Position numbers and translations under genes: made by a program. Shown piece after piece: positions 1 through 11,883 of a DNA stretch of 64,000 nt. This DNA comes from Phyllostachys edulis (lineage: Eukaryota > Streptophyta > Magnoliopsida > Poales > Poaceae), in NCBI GenBank assembly GCA_036346405.1, contig CM070566.1, forward strand, positions 13,201,533 through 13,265,532, read 5' to 3'. Every line of letters begins with the position of its first letter. Positions within the stretch are counted from its first letter, which is position 1. The notes below the pieces were generated by a model. That model saw nothing but the letters and a program-made list of their open reading frames with translations, was not told the origin of the DNA and searched no databases.

Positions 1-800
1 ATCTTGCAAGTACATGTTTTTCTAACTTTGTACATTATGTCAAAACCTTGTCGGTTACCAAAAATTGCGATATAGAATTCAATAGATTAGATAATTTTAG
101 TCAAATTATGTTGTACGTCACTTGAGTTGTGTATAGTCTAGTTCATCATGCACATATTATGAATGTTCTAGTACTCGAATGATTTAGGATAAATCTGCCT
201 CAGGAAGATGCCTATTACAAATCTATAAAAATTGTAGAGTAGCTAAGTAGGGTAGGTAGATCGTAATAAAAATAATCCCAGCTTTATATAGCTTCCCATT
301 TGTGCACGATTATTATTTCGTTAGTGCGCGGTAATTATTTTGTTAGTGCCAAAAATATTATTTAAACTAAGAAAATAGCATGAAACATCTTAAAATTGTA
401 AAGAAAATTTGGAGTTGCTACATAGGCTATGTATAGATGAATGATAAAATTATGAACTTTGTTTTTTGTTTTTATTTGCACTCGGCAAAATATTCAAAAA
501 TTCTGTTAAAATTGGAAGACCCTATTACAAATATGTTAAAATTGCATAGTAGCCAAGTACGGTAGGTAGACCTAATCGAAATAGTCCCAGCTTAAATTTG
601 GTTTAAATTTGTGTGTGGCAATTATTTTGTTAATGCCGAAAATTCTTTTTAAAGTAGGAAATAGCAACATTCCAATAAAAAAATCCGTAAAAATTACAGA
701 GTAGGTTAGTGGGGTTTGTGTAGCTTAACCAAAATAATCCCAACTTAAATTTGGTTTCTATTTGTGTTTGGTAAATATTTTGTTAATGCCGTTTCTTACT
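1..800. repeat. AT-rich stretch with a degenerate repeated unit
   Basis: No coding signal is visible. A unit recurs about three times in direct orientation, near 219-380, 512-675 and 685-800. Each copy carries, in order, 'gtagg(t)tag' words, 'aataatcccagctt', a 'tttgtg' segment, and 'attattttgttagtgcc' or a close variant. Spacing is irregular (about 290 then 170 bases), so this is not a clean tandem array. It lies just upstream of the PMD relic and may be the 5' flank of the same mobile element, but no terminal inverted repeat was found. Confidence 0.45.
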
Positions 801-854
801 TACTACCTTATGTACATGTTTCGTAGTTTTTACAATACATGCACTTAATTTTCA

Positions 855-3375
855 GGTATGGTAGACCCAGGACATCGCTGTCCAGTGGTTGTACGAGTTG
901 CTTCACCCGATGATTGATGCGCATCACCGTAGCCGCCTCAGTACCATCCTCCCCTAGGAGGGCGAGGCGGCGATTGAGCTTGATGCATTGCACTGCATGC
1001 GCCCATGAGGGCGTGGAGGGTGGACCCACGTTGGGTTCTGAGGTACGTGCTGTTGCGATCTTTATGTACTCATTTGCAACCTGACTACTTTGGGTGGACT
1101 AATGTTTGTTCTTAACCTTACCTGACGTAGTTTGAGGGCGGCAGGTGTCCTTCCATTTGGCGAGGATAGTTGAGGTGACGTGGGAGGACGACCAGGACTG
1201 CGTGGGTGGTGGTCATACGTCCAGGCGCTTTCCGTACAATTGGTGTCTACTCACGGCGCTGGTTGACCGTTGGAGACCAGAGACGCACACGTTTCACCTT
1301 CCGTGCGGGGAGATGGCGCCGACCCTTCAGGACGTTAGCTTTCTAACCAAGTTGCCCTGCGCTGGCTTCCCCCTAGCAGCGTACGACATCCCAGCCACGT
1401 GGTGCACGGAGTTGCTAGCAAGGTTCCAGCAGGTGCTACCATCGAATAGCGGGTACAGGGAGTTCAGCAGTACCCACGGGTCGACGCTGAGGTGGGTCTG
1501 CCAGTTCTACGTAAGTCTTCGTAACTATTATCCTCTCGCATCAATTCATTTGTGAACCTTGATAACGTGTACATGTCTTCTTGCAGCCCAAGCGTATGGA
1601 GGAGGATGCACCGACCACATTATTAGGAGGCACTTCGAGGCCTACCTGCTGTGGCTGTTCGGATGGGTCTTGTTCCTGGGGTCCCACGGTGACAGCGTCG
1701 CCAAGCACTACATCTGGAACACACGTGAGCTAGTGAACTAGGCAGTGGAGGACATCTAGCCCTACGGCTGGGGTCCAGCGATGTTGTGCGCGATGTACCG
1801 TGGACTGTGCGAGGAGTGCCACCACGTTTAGGACAACTCCATCCTCTCTGGATGACTGCTGCTTCTTCAGCTGTGGTCCTTCGAGCGCTTCCGGATCGAA
1901 CGACCACAACTGGACTTGGGAGCGTACACAGTCAACTTGTATGCTGAGGACGATGACGTGGACCGGCCGACCATGGGCACGGTGTGGTGCCATCGCTGGG
2001 TTTGTTCCATGAACATTTATTCTTTTTCGTAATGTAATCACAATTTCATGTCCTAAGTTTTCGTTGTTCTATTCCACAGGTAACTTACACGCCAATCACT
2101 ACGCACACATCCTACCCAGACTACGTTGCGATGTTCGATCAGCTAATGGATGACCACGTCATCTGGACACCGTACTCTCCCAAAAGGGTGTACGCGCACA
2201 CACCATGAGGACTGTCGATCCTGTGCATGTGAGACTACGTGTACTGGTACACGGATCGACTTGCTTGGTGCACGACGTCTTCGTGGAGGAGTACCAGTGC
2301 GATGGGTCATGTGCGATTCTCGTCTCATGACGGCAGAGTCCCAAACAGGGGCGGCGGTGCCGCCGTACGTCCATAGGTAAGTTCACGCTTTACTTCTTTT
2401 CGTATAATATGTTCTACGTACCCACGAAACAATTGTTTTGCCTTCCACAGGTACACCAGGAAGGGAGTACTTGGTACTACCTCCTGGGCGGAGAGGATGT
2501 TGTCTTGGGTTCAGGGCTGGCTCAGCGCCTACGGCAACATCGTGGAGGAACGCGCTCCCTATGACCCTGGGACATTCGCGGAGTACATGGAGTGGTTCTC
2601 CAGTCGGACGAGGGTTCACTGCGTGAGGGTCATGGATGACCCACCACGACACGAGGTTGCGACGTCTGACACGTACCCCACTCAGCTGGACTCCGCATTC
2701 CACCGCGTGGTACATATTTAATGGTCCATACTTCATATTTAATTTGCAAGATTTAGATTTCCAACTTGTTCATTACGTGTACAGGTAGATCTACACTGGG
2801 AAGTGCACGAGTTGGTAGTCTCCATACATCAGATGACACTCGGGAGCACTTCCCTGGTGGCGTAGGACATCAGAGAGGTTATGGAGCAGATTATCGAGAA
2901 GATGAGACGAGGGATCCAGATCGCGTCTTGTCACACGTCGAGGGACCTGATGGACCCACCAGTGCATAGGCGAGGGGTGAGCCTCGATGGTTTACGGCCA
3001 CGGGCTCCTCACCCGGACGTGGCGAGCGGGTCCTCATGGCACTGTGCTGCGAGCACCCTGGGACAATTTGCAGGTGAGACACTCACATCTGCTTCTTTAT
3101 TTCGAACTCCACTACTTACTAATGGCAATCTTCTCTTGCAGGTCCTGAGTTCCACCCGTACACGAGGCAGGAGTACGCGGAACCATCGTCTGTCTATGGT
3201 CGATTAGGTATGACTACCTTGCTTACTTGCGTAACGTCCTATTTCGTGGTTTTTGCCATGTTTACATGCGTAACGAAATGTTTCACAGGTCGTACACCGC
3301 TTTGGGACGAGCTGGACGTGTTGCACAAGGAGTTATGCTCCAGGGACTTCTACATCCACCAATGCGGTAGTTAAG
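855..3375 (+). pseudogene. Plant mobile domain (PMD, MAIN-like) gene relic with several exons
   Basis: Exon-by-exon translation resembles the plant mobile domain family (MAIN/MAIL; often labelled 'phosphatase 7 long form homolog'). Exon 1145-1510 contains 'LVDRWRPETHTFHLPCGEM' and 'PTLQDVSFLTKLP', the family signature, and ends at a GTAAGT donor. The next exon starts after TTGCAG at 1587 and holds 'FEAYLLWLFGWVLFLGSHGD', then 'QLWSFERF' and 'DDDVDRPTMGTVWCHRW' (to about 1998). Further pieces follow near 2081-2375 ('HTSYPDYVAMFDQLMDDHV'), 2452-2710 ('FAEYMEWFSSRTRVHC'), 2786-3073 and 3142-3206. A weak upstream exon begins near 855. PMD proteins are known both as host genes involved in silencing and development and as passengers of transposons. 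Several in-frame stops (in 1587-1998, near 2206 and near 2861) make this copy a pseudogene. The 3' flank recurs elsewhere in the window, which favours a mobile-element origin. Confidence 0.82.
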
Positions 3376-3769
3376 CCTCCATGGGGGGCTTCATAGCTGC
3401 ACGGTGCGCCCGGACCAAGCCAACCGACGTAGGACCTCCTCGCGACATCCCCTCAGGCTACTCGCACCGGTCGGGTACTTTGGCTGCCTGAGCCTCTAAC
3501 GTACTCGCACTAGCGCCCGCGGCCGCCCCAGACGAGGCCATGGGCGACACGCAGGGTACGCCCTAAGAGGAGCGTCGAGTAGATATTTGTTCTTCTAAAT
3601 ATCAGTCATGTGATGTAAATATTAATTTCTGTACAACTATTATTATGCTAGTCTCGTGTTTTGATATTTCATTTTTGCATGCACATGTGGCCATGTGAGG
3701 GAGTCAGCATCGGGACACCCCACACCACCCTCTTTCTAGCCATGACTCCCCACGCCACCTTTTTAGGCC
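3376..3769 (+). other. 3' flank of the PMD relic
   Basis: Non-coding. A GC-rich beginning (to about 3570) gives way to AT-rich DNA with no recognisable domain. It probably corresponds to the last exon remnants and 3' UTR of the PMD relic. Confidence 0.4.
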
Positions 3770-4015
3770 GATATGACAACACACTACGATGTTTACTTTT
3801 CAGACTGACAAGACCACACTCCGCCACGCGATCTTTTCAGACCGAAAAGATCGGCCCCTGTCAAGCCACAAGCGGCCACTTTTGCACATCGATATGACAA
3901 CACACTGCGATGCTACTTTTCAGACTAACAAGACCACACTCCGCCACACGACTTTTTCAGACCGAAAAGACCGCACCCTGTCATGCCACATGTTGCCACT
4001 TTTGCAGATCGATAT
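3770..4015. repeat. Tandem repeat, about 121 bp, two copies plus the start of a third
   Basis: 'gatatgacaa' begins units at 3770 and 3891, and a third start ('gatatgccaa') is at 4011, so the period is 121 then 120 bases. Each unit contains 'cagact(g/a)acaagaccacactccgcca' and 'ttttcagaccgaaaaga'. The second unit differs from the first mainly by substitutions. The open frames across it are a by-product of the repetition. Confidence 0.85.
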
Positions 4016-4029
4016 GCCAACACATATCT

Positions 4030-4907
4030 TTGTTCCAGTTGACTTTTTTCCATTCCAAAAAGGCGCGTATGTACCGTAGGTGTATTTTGGTTTGTTGCAT
4101 CGTGCATGTGGTCATTCCTTATGCACGCAACCAAACCCTGCGCGCCGTGTAATTCGCAACTTTATTACAAAGTCTATTTCAATTCACAACTGTGTTGTAA
4201 AGCCACCCACTTCAATTCTCGTTCTCTTATGCATTGAATTCTTGTTGTACAAAGGCAGGGAACAACATGAAAATAAAGGTCCAAAAGACGTGTTGTGGAA
4301 GTAGACACTAAAAATAATGGTCCACATATCTTATGCAACAAATTACATCTATTTTCCCCCAATATCGGGGCAACATCGTGCATAGCAACCCTAAACACAA
4401 TTATTTTGTCCATTCTCTACTTCACACACATTACATTGTCTTATCTGATTTTGCATTCCAAATTACGCGAACACTTCAACGTATTACCAACTTTTACAAA
4501 CAAAATTACAAAATTTCGGTACACATAAATTAAAAAAAAACCTCCAGTCGCTGGTTCAATTGGTGATAAGAGTCCTGTCGCCAATGCAAATAGCGACAGA
4601 GACTTGTCGCCAATTGAACTGGCGACAAGAACCTTCTCACTATTCCTATTGGCGATGTGTCCACATGCCAATTAGAATGGCGACATGGACCTAGTTTTGT
4701 AATTATTTTGGACAACTACTTAGTTTTGTAATTTGTTTTAAAATAATATTATTTTTTAAAAAAAATTCTCAAATATAGTACACTGTCTATACTTGTGCAT
4801 CTGTGGACCCTGTCGCTAATTGGAATGGCGATAAGGAACCTAGTTTTGTAATTGTTTTGGGTGACTACTTAGTTTTATATTTTTTTTAAATAATATTTTT
4901 TTTAAAT
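4030..4907. repeat. Dispersed repeat, copy 1 (3' segment of a PMD-associated element)
   Basis: This segment aligns in the same orientation with 62,650-63,308. Shared blocks include 'ttccaaaaaggcgc', 'ggtttgttgca' followed by 'gtgcatgtggtc', 'ttatgcacg.aaccaaaccctg', the 'aataatggtccacatatctt' block, and an end made of TCGCCA words and 'ctagttttgtaatt'. It contains the palindrome TGTCGCCA...TGGCGACA at 4607-4627. Two such copies next to different coding relics suggest the common 3' part of a mobile element family. The class is not established. Confidence 0.75.
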
Positions 4908-4945
4908 CTCAGATATAGTACACTGTCTATACTTGTGCGTCTGCG
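4671..4945. repeat. Short tandem duplication, about 134 bp
   Basis: The block running from 'aattagaatggcga' through 'acctagttttgtaatt.ttttgg' to 'tagtacactgtctatacttgtgc' occurs twice, at about 4671-4805 and 4816-4945. It overlaps the end of the dispersed repeat. Confidence 0.7.
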
Positions 4946-5019
4946 TTGCCTGCACTAGAAATCTGGTATCCATAGTATCCTGTACCAAAAACAATTGTCG
5001 GCTCCCAGGCCTTTTCTTT

Positions 5020-8000
5020 TGTCGGATCCGGATTCCGAGAATCCAAATCCTCAGGAAATCACTGTGCTATTCCCTCGATCAAGAGCTAGCACTTCACAAG
5101 ACACATTGTCGATTCATTCATACAAGCGTGAACTGAAATATTAAATATTACAACCAACCGAGTGACATAGATCACGTCGGGTTGAGTTTACAAAAGGCCG
5201 AAAGCAGTGCCAAATTGATTACATCACATAAAAGCAACGTGAACTACAGCGGAAGCAAAAGGCGAGGTAGGGCTCATCTCACACAGTAAGCGATCGGGTA
5301 ACCCTGTACGACGGATATTAACCAAGAGTTGATAATATCGCTTGTACGAGTACCAACGAAGTCTACTTAGACTGGCGAGACCTAAACTACAGACTATACT
5401 ACTCCTCGTCATAGCCTTGTCCATCATCTCCGGGCCGTCAGAGAAGGCGAGTCTCCATCGCCTTCATTATCTCAAGGGTTGGGGAGAAGCGAGAATGAGC
5501 ACTACTACTGTGCTCGTGAGCCAACACATAATGCAATTATATACATGCAAGGCTTAACAAGGATGGCTCGGTTCTTTTATTTATTTAAAGCAACTTTTCA
5601 AATATCATAATTACAAAGTCCTATCACTTAGCATTTTTAACAAATTACATTTTGATAAAGAGAGCATGTGCAATAATTATTTTAGTAGAGATTCCATCCG
5701 CGTAAACTCTACCAATGCATCCTTTTAATTGAGAGCGCCTCCAATGACCACAACCACCGAGCTCGACGACTGTGCAAAAATTCAAAACGGGCTAGGTGAG
5801 CCCTTCCACCATTTTCCATACCACCCACAAAGTTGTTTGAAATAGAACTAACTCAAGTTATGATTCCCATGTCCGCCTTTTGACCGTAGGCACTACTGCT
5901 TAAACAGCTTTTAGAATCTGCAGAGGTTGCACACTTTACCCACAAGAGATAGTCTACCCGTTACCCACATGATTCCGTAGTCATGTAGTTGGGCGACCGC
6001 CACAAGAATCGCTTCTAGCTATCTCGCCCTTTCCGTCAATCCACCCATACGGGGTTACGCCCATATGTTGTGCGGGATGTTCACCACAACGACTAGCGCA
6101 GATTGCCCTGGCCACAACGACTAGCGCAGCTGGTAACTTCACCATTTTGGTGTCCCTTCCAAGCCGGAGTATCTCCGCACTTGTATGTTCTTCGTTCCCC
6201 TCCAGTGAGATGACTTCCAAGGTTTAATAACTTTACTAAGCCAAGTTGCACTTTGCGGACTTGTGGTTGTACTTGTTTAACACGGAGGTCGTGACAAGAT
6301 TAAGTCCTTAGGGTTATCTCGGGCGGTTCGCTCCACAAGCCAACCAACCATGTGCTCCCGAGCACCCACCACCTCACCATCCGCCTGCATGTAACTAGCA
6401 ATAGGGTTTTGAGGAGTAAACCAATTTATTTTCACAATCCTTTAGCCAATGGACCACTAATGACTACCCAAAACATTTTATGTTTGAGGAAATGATAATT
6501 GGGGTATTTAATACCCCGGTATTTTAAGCAAGTCTAGCATGTCGCTATACAACCTATAACTAGTATTACCATATAGTTACTAGGGTGACAAGGATTAATG
6601 GATTCAAGTTATCAAGGATGGCATATTAATTTAATTAATCAACAAGTGGGTATTTAACTACCTTAAGCTTTAACATACATTTGATAAAGAAATAACGCAT
6701 GCAATTTTGCTAATTTAAACTAATATAATTTGCATAAAATGTAGGATCAATATGGTCAAAGTATTGACTCGCCTTGGTTAAAGGCTAGGGGATCTTGGTA
6801 CTCTTGGTCTTGATCAACTCGAGGGTCTCCGGCGTCTTCAAATCCTAATCGCGCGAGAATACCGGAAAAAGACACAACGGTAAAGAGAGCAAATAAATAA
6901 ATAAGGAACGATAAATAAACTCCAAATTAATCAAGTCCTATGCCATTAGCAAGATCTTGATTTAACAAATTTTTAGAAATTTATTTCATAATTTTTGGAG
7001 TTAACATGGATGAGATATGAATTTCCGAAGATTAAATGAATTGAAGGAAAAGGAATGGTCCACAGCACAGTGTAGACCCGGTTTATGTGCACTGGAGCAT
7101 TGGTTCACAGCATAGGGAATAGGGGAGGCCCCACATGACAGCCAAAGGAGGGAGGAGGCAAGGCAATTGACAGTAGGCCTTAAATCAATTGATCCCCAAT
7201 TGATTTCCCAACTAATTGCTCTCTGCCTTCTTGGCCGCACAACGCAGAACAGGGGAGAGCAGGGAAGTGCGCGGCAGCATGGGCGGAGGGCGGCCAAGGC
7301 GGCGGCAGGGCGGCGGGCGGCGGGCGGCTGGCGGGCAGGGTATGGTTCTCGGGTGGTGGCGAACTTCGGGGAGGTAGCGGCGGCCAGAGAGGGACGAAGC
7401 GGGCGGGTGTGGGCAGGGCGGCGGCGCCATGGTTGCACGAGGCGCCGGGCGACGGAGCGGGCGCCAGGGCGGGGCCGTGGCGCACCGCATGCCTGGCACG
7501 GGCGCTGGGAGCCGGATGGAGGGTCGGGCCGACTCTGGGCGACCGGGTTGGCAGCGGCGACGGCGGCCACGGGCGGAGAAGGAGAGCGCGGCGGCGGCAC
7601 TGCCGCGACGGGAAGGCGAGGGGAGGTGGGGATTAACTTCTCTTGCGTCGTGGGGAGCCCGTGACGCGGCCGGCCGGGCGGCGACTCACCGGAGCGGTGA
7701 TTTAGGCGCAGGAGGCGGGCCGAGGAGAGGGCGCGATTGGCTCGTGGACCTTACCGAGCTCGGGCGGGCGTGGGAGCTCAAGCAGGGGAGGAGGGAGCTT
7801 TATAGGGAGCCATGGCGCAGAGGACGAGGGGGGGTCCGTCCGGAGCGCGCGCGTCCCGAGGCGGCAAGGACGCGCTGCGCTGGTCTGGGGAAGCGCTGGC
7901 GAGGACGGCGGCTCGAGGCGTTTCATGGTCGCGGGCGGCGTCGTAGTGATTTGGGCAAGGGCGGCATGAGAGAGCAGTAGGGGACGAGACGGAGCGGCGA

Positions 8001-8290
8001 CAAGACGGCACGAGGCGTGCGAGCCGGTGCAGGGCGGTGACCACTGTGGTGATGACAGGGAGAGGACGGGGTTGGTGCGGCGACAAGACAATGCGAGCAA
8101 GTGGGAGCAGGTAGGCGCAGGTGCGGTGGGGCGGGAAAGCTGCGGGAGTTGGTGACCCGGGCGTGCACAAGGAAAAAGGGGGAGAGAAGACAGGGGGGCC
8201 TGGGAGACTTCTTCTCGTGTTCATACATGTTTCTGCCTTTTACTTGCTGTCGCTGGAAATCTGCTGTGCATACCGTCCCGTACAGGGACA
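5020..8290 (-). mobile_element. Probable lone LTR of a Ty3/gypsy-type element (borders approximate)
   Basis: Organisation parallels the better-defined minus-strand LTR ending at 52,930: a left end reading TGTCGGATCC (compare TGTCGGGACC at 14,891), an antisense motif 'aggttgcacactttacccac' near 5920-5945 (compare 15,630-15,650), an AT-rich middle, a GC-rich leader (about 7250-8160) and a minus-strand TATAAAG at 7798-7804. No primer-binding site, coding region or second LTR lies beside it, so a solo LTR or a truncated copy is inferred. The right border was placed near 8290 only because TGTACGGGAC on the minus strand would make a TG start there. No target duplication was found. The long open frames at 7001-8290 on both strands are products of GC-rich composition. 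Confidence 0.5.
7798..7804 (-). promoter_or_regulatory. TATA-like box of the lone LTR
   Basis: TATAAAG on the minus strand lies at the upstream edge of the GC-rich leader. The related LTRs have a minus-strand TATAAAA at 52,245-52,251 and 61,149-61,155. Confidence 0.4.
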
Positions 8291-9150
8291 TGTATTGTCA
8301 TCTCCCTCTCCTCCTCTATTATACATTTATTTGTGTTTTCGCAAGATACAGTAGATCGCTTATAGATATATGCACATAATTGGCGGCTACTCTTGCATTT
8401 GCTATACTATGTTGAGTTTTTTGGGTTTATACACAACAATGTTTTAAGACTATCTGCGCTATAGGTTGCTTGTTGGTTTTTTCTATACAGACAAGGGTCT
8501 TCACATCTCCCAGTCTTCTTGTTTCTGTTGCTTTTTTTTTATACACGTATGTGCTTCTTAGTTGCTCTGCCTATAGATCTGGTGCTCATGGTGTTCCATA
8601 AAGAAAAAGGTACCGTTCTCTCCCAGTCTTTTTGCCTCTCTGACCTGTTCTTTGGTACCTTGCGCTCTTACAAAACACACTCCTTATTAGATTTTACAGT
8701 CTATTTGATCTTATGTGCTGCCAATACTCTGCATTCTGTTTATATCCTTCCCTCATTCCCTGTGTTCTGTACAGACATAATGATGGCCTATAATTATGTG
8801 TGTGCCTGCTAGGAACTAATATATATTAACTCTACTGTGTTACCTATTTTGTGTCCTCAGATTAGTGTCTCTTAGTTACCTACACTGTACAGCTGCTGGT
8901 GGTGGTAATCTGCAAAACAAATAATGGTTGTCGTTTCCCAATCCTCTCTATTTTCGTTCTTTTTCGGTGCTATTAGATTTATATCAGCTCACGTACACTG
9001 TCTGCCTCAGATTCATTGAGTTTTGTGTTTTGGCTAGATAGATGGCATATAATTCATTAGCATAAATCAACCCATCTAGCAAGCACCGGAAGATATATGT
9101 CAGGGTGTCCTGATTGTGGGAGTTCCGTGGTATTGTCGACAGTGGTAGTA
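8291..9150 (+). other. T-rich non-coding DNA upstream of the RPA1-like relic
   Basis: Pyrimidine-rich DNA with no recognisable coding domain. Its composition matches the introns of the RPA1-like relic that follows, so it is probably 5' UTR, intron or an unrecognised first exon. Confidence 0.35.
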
Positions 9151-10387
9151 ACCAACATCTAGATCTTGTCCTGGTTGATGAACATGTACTACATGTTATA
9201 GCTTTGTCCCTGTTTGACCTTTTGTTTTTTACCTTCCTAATACAACCTTCCAACATACAATCTATCGCCTTACTGTTGTAGGGTACTGCTATGTAGCTGA
9301 GGTACCCGGGGAACATGTTCAGCAAAAGAGGGCAGCTGCAAGAAGGTCATGTCTATGTCCTTCGCTGCTTTTTAGTGACTGCTAACAAGGAAAACTACCG
9401 ATATGTTGATCATCGGTATATGGTTGAACTTACCTATTATACCAAAATATAAGAAAAGCTTGATGTGCCACCAAACTTTCCAATTTACGCAGTCTTATAT
9501 CATTTCCTGAACTATCTAATTGTGTCGGTGAAACTAGATTCCTTGGTATGTTGCACATGTACTTTCATACCTAGCTTTGTATACTTTTGTTTAGACGTTC
9601 TTCTACACACTGAACGCACAATGTCTCCATGCTGCAGATGTTATCGGTGTTATTGTTGGTGTTTCAAATGCTGCGTCTATCCGGGTGCAAATCAAAACAT
9701 TTGAACAATGAAAAGAGTTCTTAAGAGATGCTAAGCAAATCAGCAAAAATTTTGCGCCATTTTGTACCTATCTTTAGTGATTCTATACTTTCATTCTGGA
9801 GTCGTTTGTTTAGTCTTCTAATATATTTCATCTGATTGTGTGTAGAAACTATGAAGTTAGGCTTACTCTATGGGGGACAACTAGCAATCGATTTCGATGC
9901 TGAACATGTTTATGGCCTTAACGAAAAGCCTTGGCGAAAAACACCCTATCATGTCTTTTCACTAGTGTTCTTATGAAGATATATGGATGTGAGTTCACTG
10001 TTCTCGTTGATTCTACTTTGTTCTTAGTACAGTACTCCCATCGTCTTTTTTAGTCACCTCATTTTGCTTGATGCCTTAGCCTTGCTTCCATCTACTCTAT
10101 GTCATTTCAATCTTATTCATACATGTGTTCAACTAGCTTTTTTTGTTACAGAGAAGAGGGCCTTACTAGAAATGCTGCCTGCCACTGGTACATTTCTCCA
10201 AATGTTCCTAAAGCTGCAACGTTCGCAGCTAGGTATGCAGCCGTACATCTGTTTACTTTTGTTTTATTTATGTATGCCGTACCTCGTGGATATTATCGGA
10301 TAGTTATAGATAGGCAATCATGTCCCCCTCCCCTCCTGCACTCATCGTATCGTTCTTCTCCATGCTCCATCGTGCACCTTTTCTATT

Positions 10388-10391
<4 letters not shown>

Positions 10392-10449
<58 letters not shown>
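10392..10449. repeat. (TA)n microsatellite, left of the Pack-MULE
   Basis: About 58 bases of uninterrupted TA. Together with 13,116-13,197 it brackets the Mutator-like element, so the element lies within a TA tract in what appears to be an intron of the RPA1-like relic. Confidence 0.95.
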
Positions 10450-10451
<2 letters not shown>

Positions 10452-10681
10452 GAATATATAGAGCTAATGGCTATTTGGATGATAAAGTGCTAATGCTAAC
10501 TCAGGTCGTCCGATCTAGCTCGTGTGGCTCAGATCTACAAGGGTGGAAAGTCCCAAATCACTTAAACCGTTTTGGCAAAAAACCCCTAATTCCCGAACTT
10601 CTTGCGAAACAGCCCTTCCCACTTAGCGCTGCATGCCCCTTCGTTTCATCATCCCTAACGCGCCGCCTCTCACCCGGCCCT
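10450..10681 (+). repeat. Left terminal inverted repeat of the Pack-MULE
   Basis: The inverted match to 12,882-13,115 covers the segment from 'gctaatggctatttggatga' to 'cctctcacc.ggccct'. A few substitutions and small indels separate the arms. Confidence 0.85.
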
Positions 10682-11883
10682 TGTCCTGGCGCCGCCGCCC
10701 TTCGTTTCACCCGGCCGATCACGACGCCTCGCCTTCCTCTCACCCGGCAGAACCGCCGCCGCCGCCCTACCTGGTCCTGGCCTTCCTCTCACCCGGCAGA
10801 ACCGCCGCCGCCGCGCTCCAGCCCGCTTCCGGATGAACCGCCGCCGCCGCCCTCCCTGGTCCTGGCCTTCCTCTCACCCGATCGAACCGCCGCCGCCGCT
10901 CTCCTTGGCCCCTGTCGCCGCACTCCAGCCCCCTCCCAGACTACTCCGAAATCCACACAGGTTACTATTTAAGAGACATTATGTTTGTTCATGATGAACA
11001 TCAGTCTGGCTACTTTGGAATAACTGCTGTATCATTAACTGTAGATGTCCGTGATGCCATAAAAGTTAAAAATCCAACAAGTATGAGTCCAACTTGATCA
11101 TCAACTTCAGGAAAATGTCCATAATTCCTATCTGACATTACAAAGTTATTACTTGAGCTTAAGTCATCGTAATTTTAGTTTTCGATTACTACAGAGATGA
11201 GTTGTCATGGACCTGCAGATGACTTAGAATTCAAGATCGACATACATTGAACGCACCCTTCAAGTCCATGTTAACTGTGATACGTTTACTTCCTGGAGTT
11301 CTATGTTTGATTCATTGTCAATATTAACTCTTACGACGAATAGTTAAAGATATAAGTCTCGCTTTGTGTGTTTGTCATGCAAGGAGATAGCATACCATGA
11401 TAGCCGTAATTGCCCTTTGAGGACGACAGCAAATTGAGCAAGGTAATGATGCCAAATTACATACCCAGAAGCAGTCATTACAAATTCAGAAGTGCTATAA
11501 TGTCAATTCTGTTACATATCCAGAAGCAGCATTCACAAGTGCTATAATGTTAATATTTCATCCATCAATACACATAGGAAGACAAGTGCCAGCAAAAGAC
11601 TTCATTTTCTCAAAGTTAATATTTCATTCATACAAATCCATTACATATCTGATGCATTCATCTATCAATACACATAGGAACACAAGTGCTAGCGAGACAT
11701 TACAGACATTTCAAACATTACATTCTGAGTTCATCCAATCACTAAGAACTTTGCTTGATGCTGGCTGCGACCTTCGAGTCTCTAGTTCTTTGGTTGCAAC
11801 TGCATCATCATTGTTGGGGGCATACAATGTTGGCTTTATGTGATTGTACCTAGAACTTGTTACTGTCTCACAGTCTCAAATAC

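Noticed and set aside
1623..2041. Minus-strand frames of 94 and 103 codons
   Set aside because: Antisense to the PMD exon, whose plus-strand motifs are clear.
7001..7980. Long open frames up to 199 codons on both strands
   Set aside because: Composition is Gly/Arg/Ala or Pro/Ala-rich in all frames of an over 70 percent GC stretch, overlapping frames are open on both strands, and no domain is seen. Read as LTR leader.
10448..10972. A 174-codon Pro/Ser-rich frame and the inverse frame at 12,624-13,088
   Set aside because: They are the two TIR arms plus CCG repeats read in mirror orientation, not genes.
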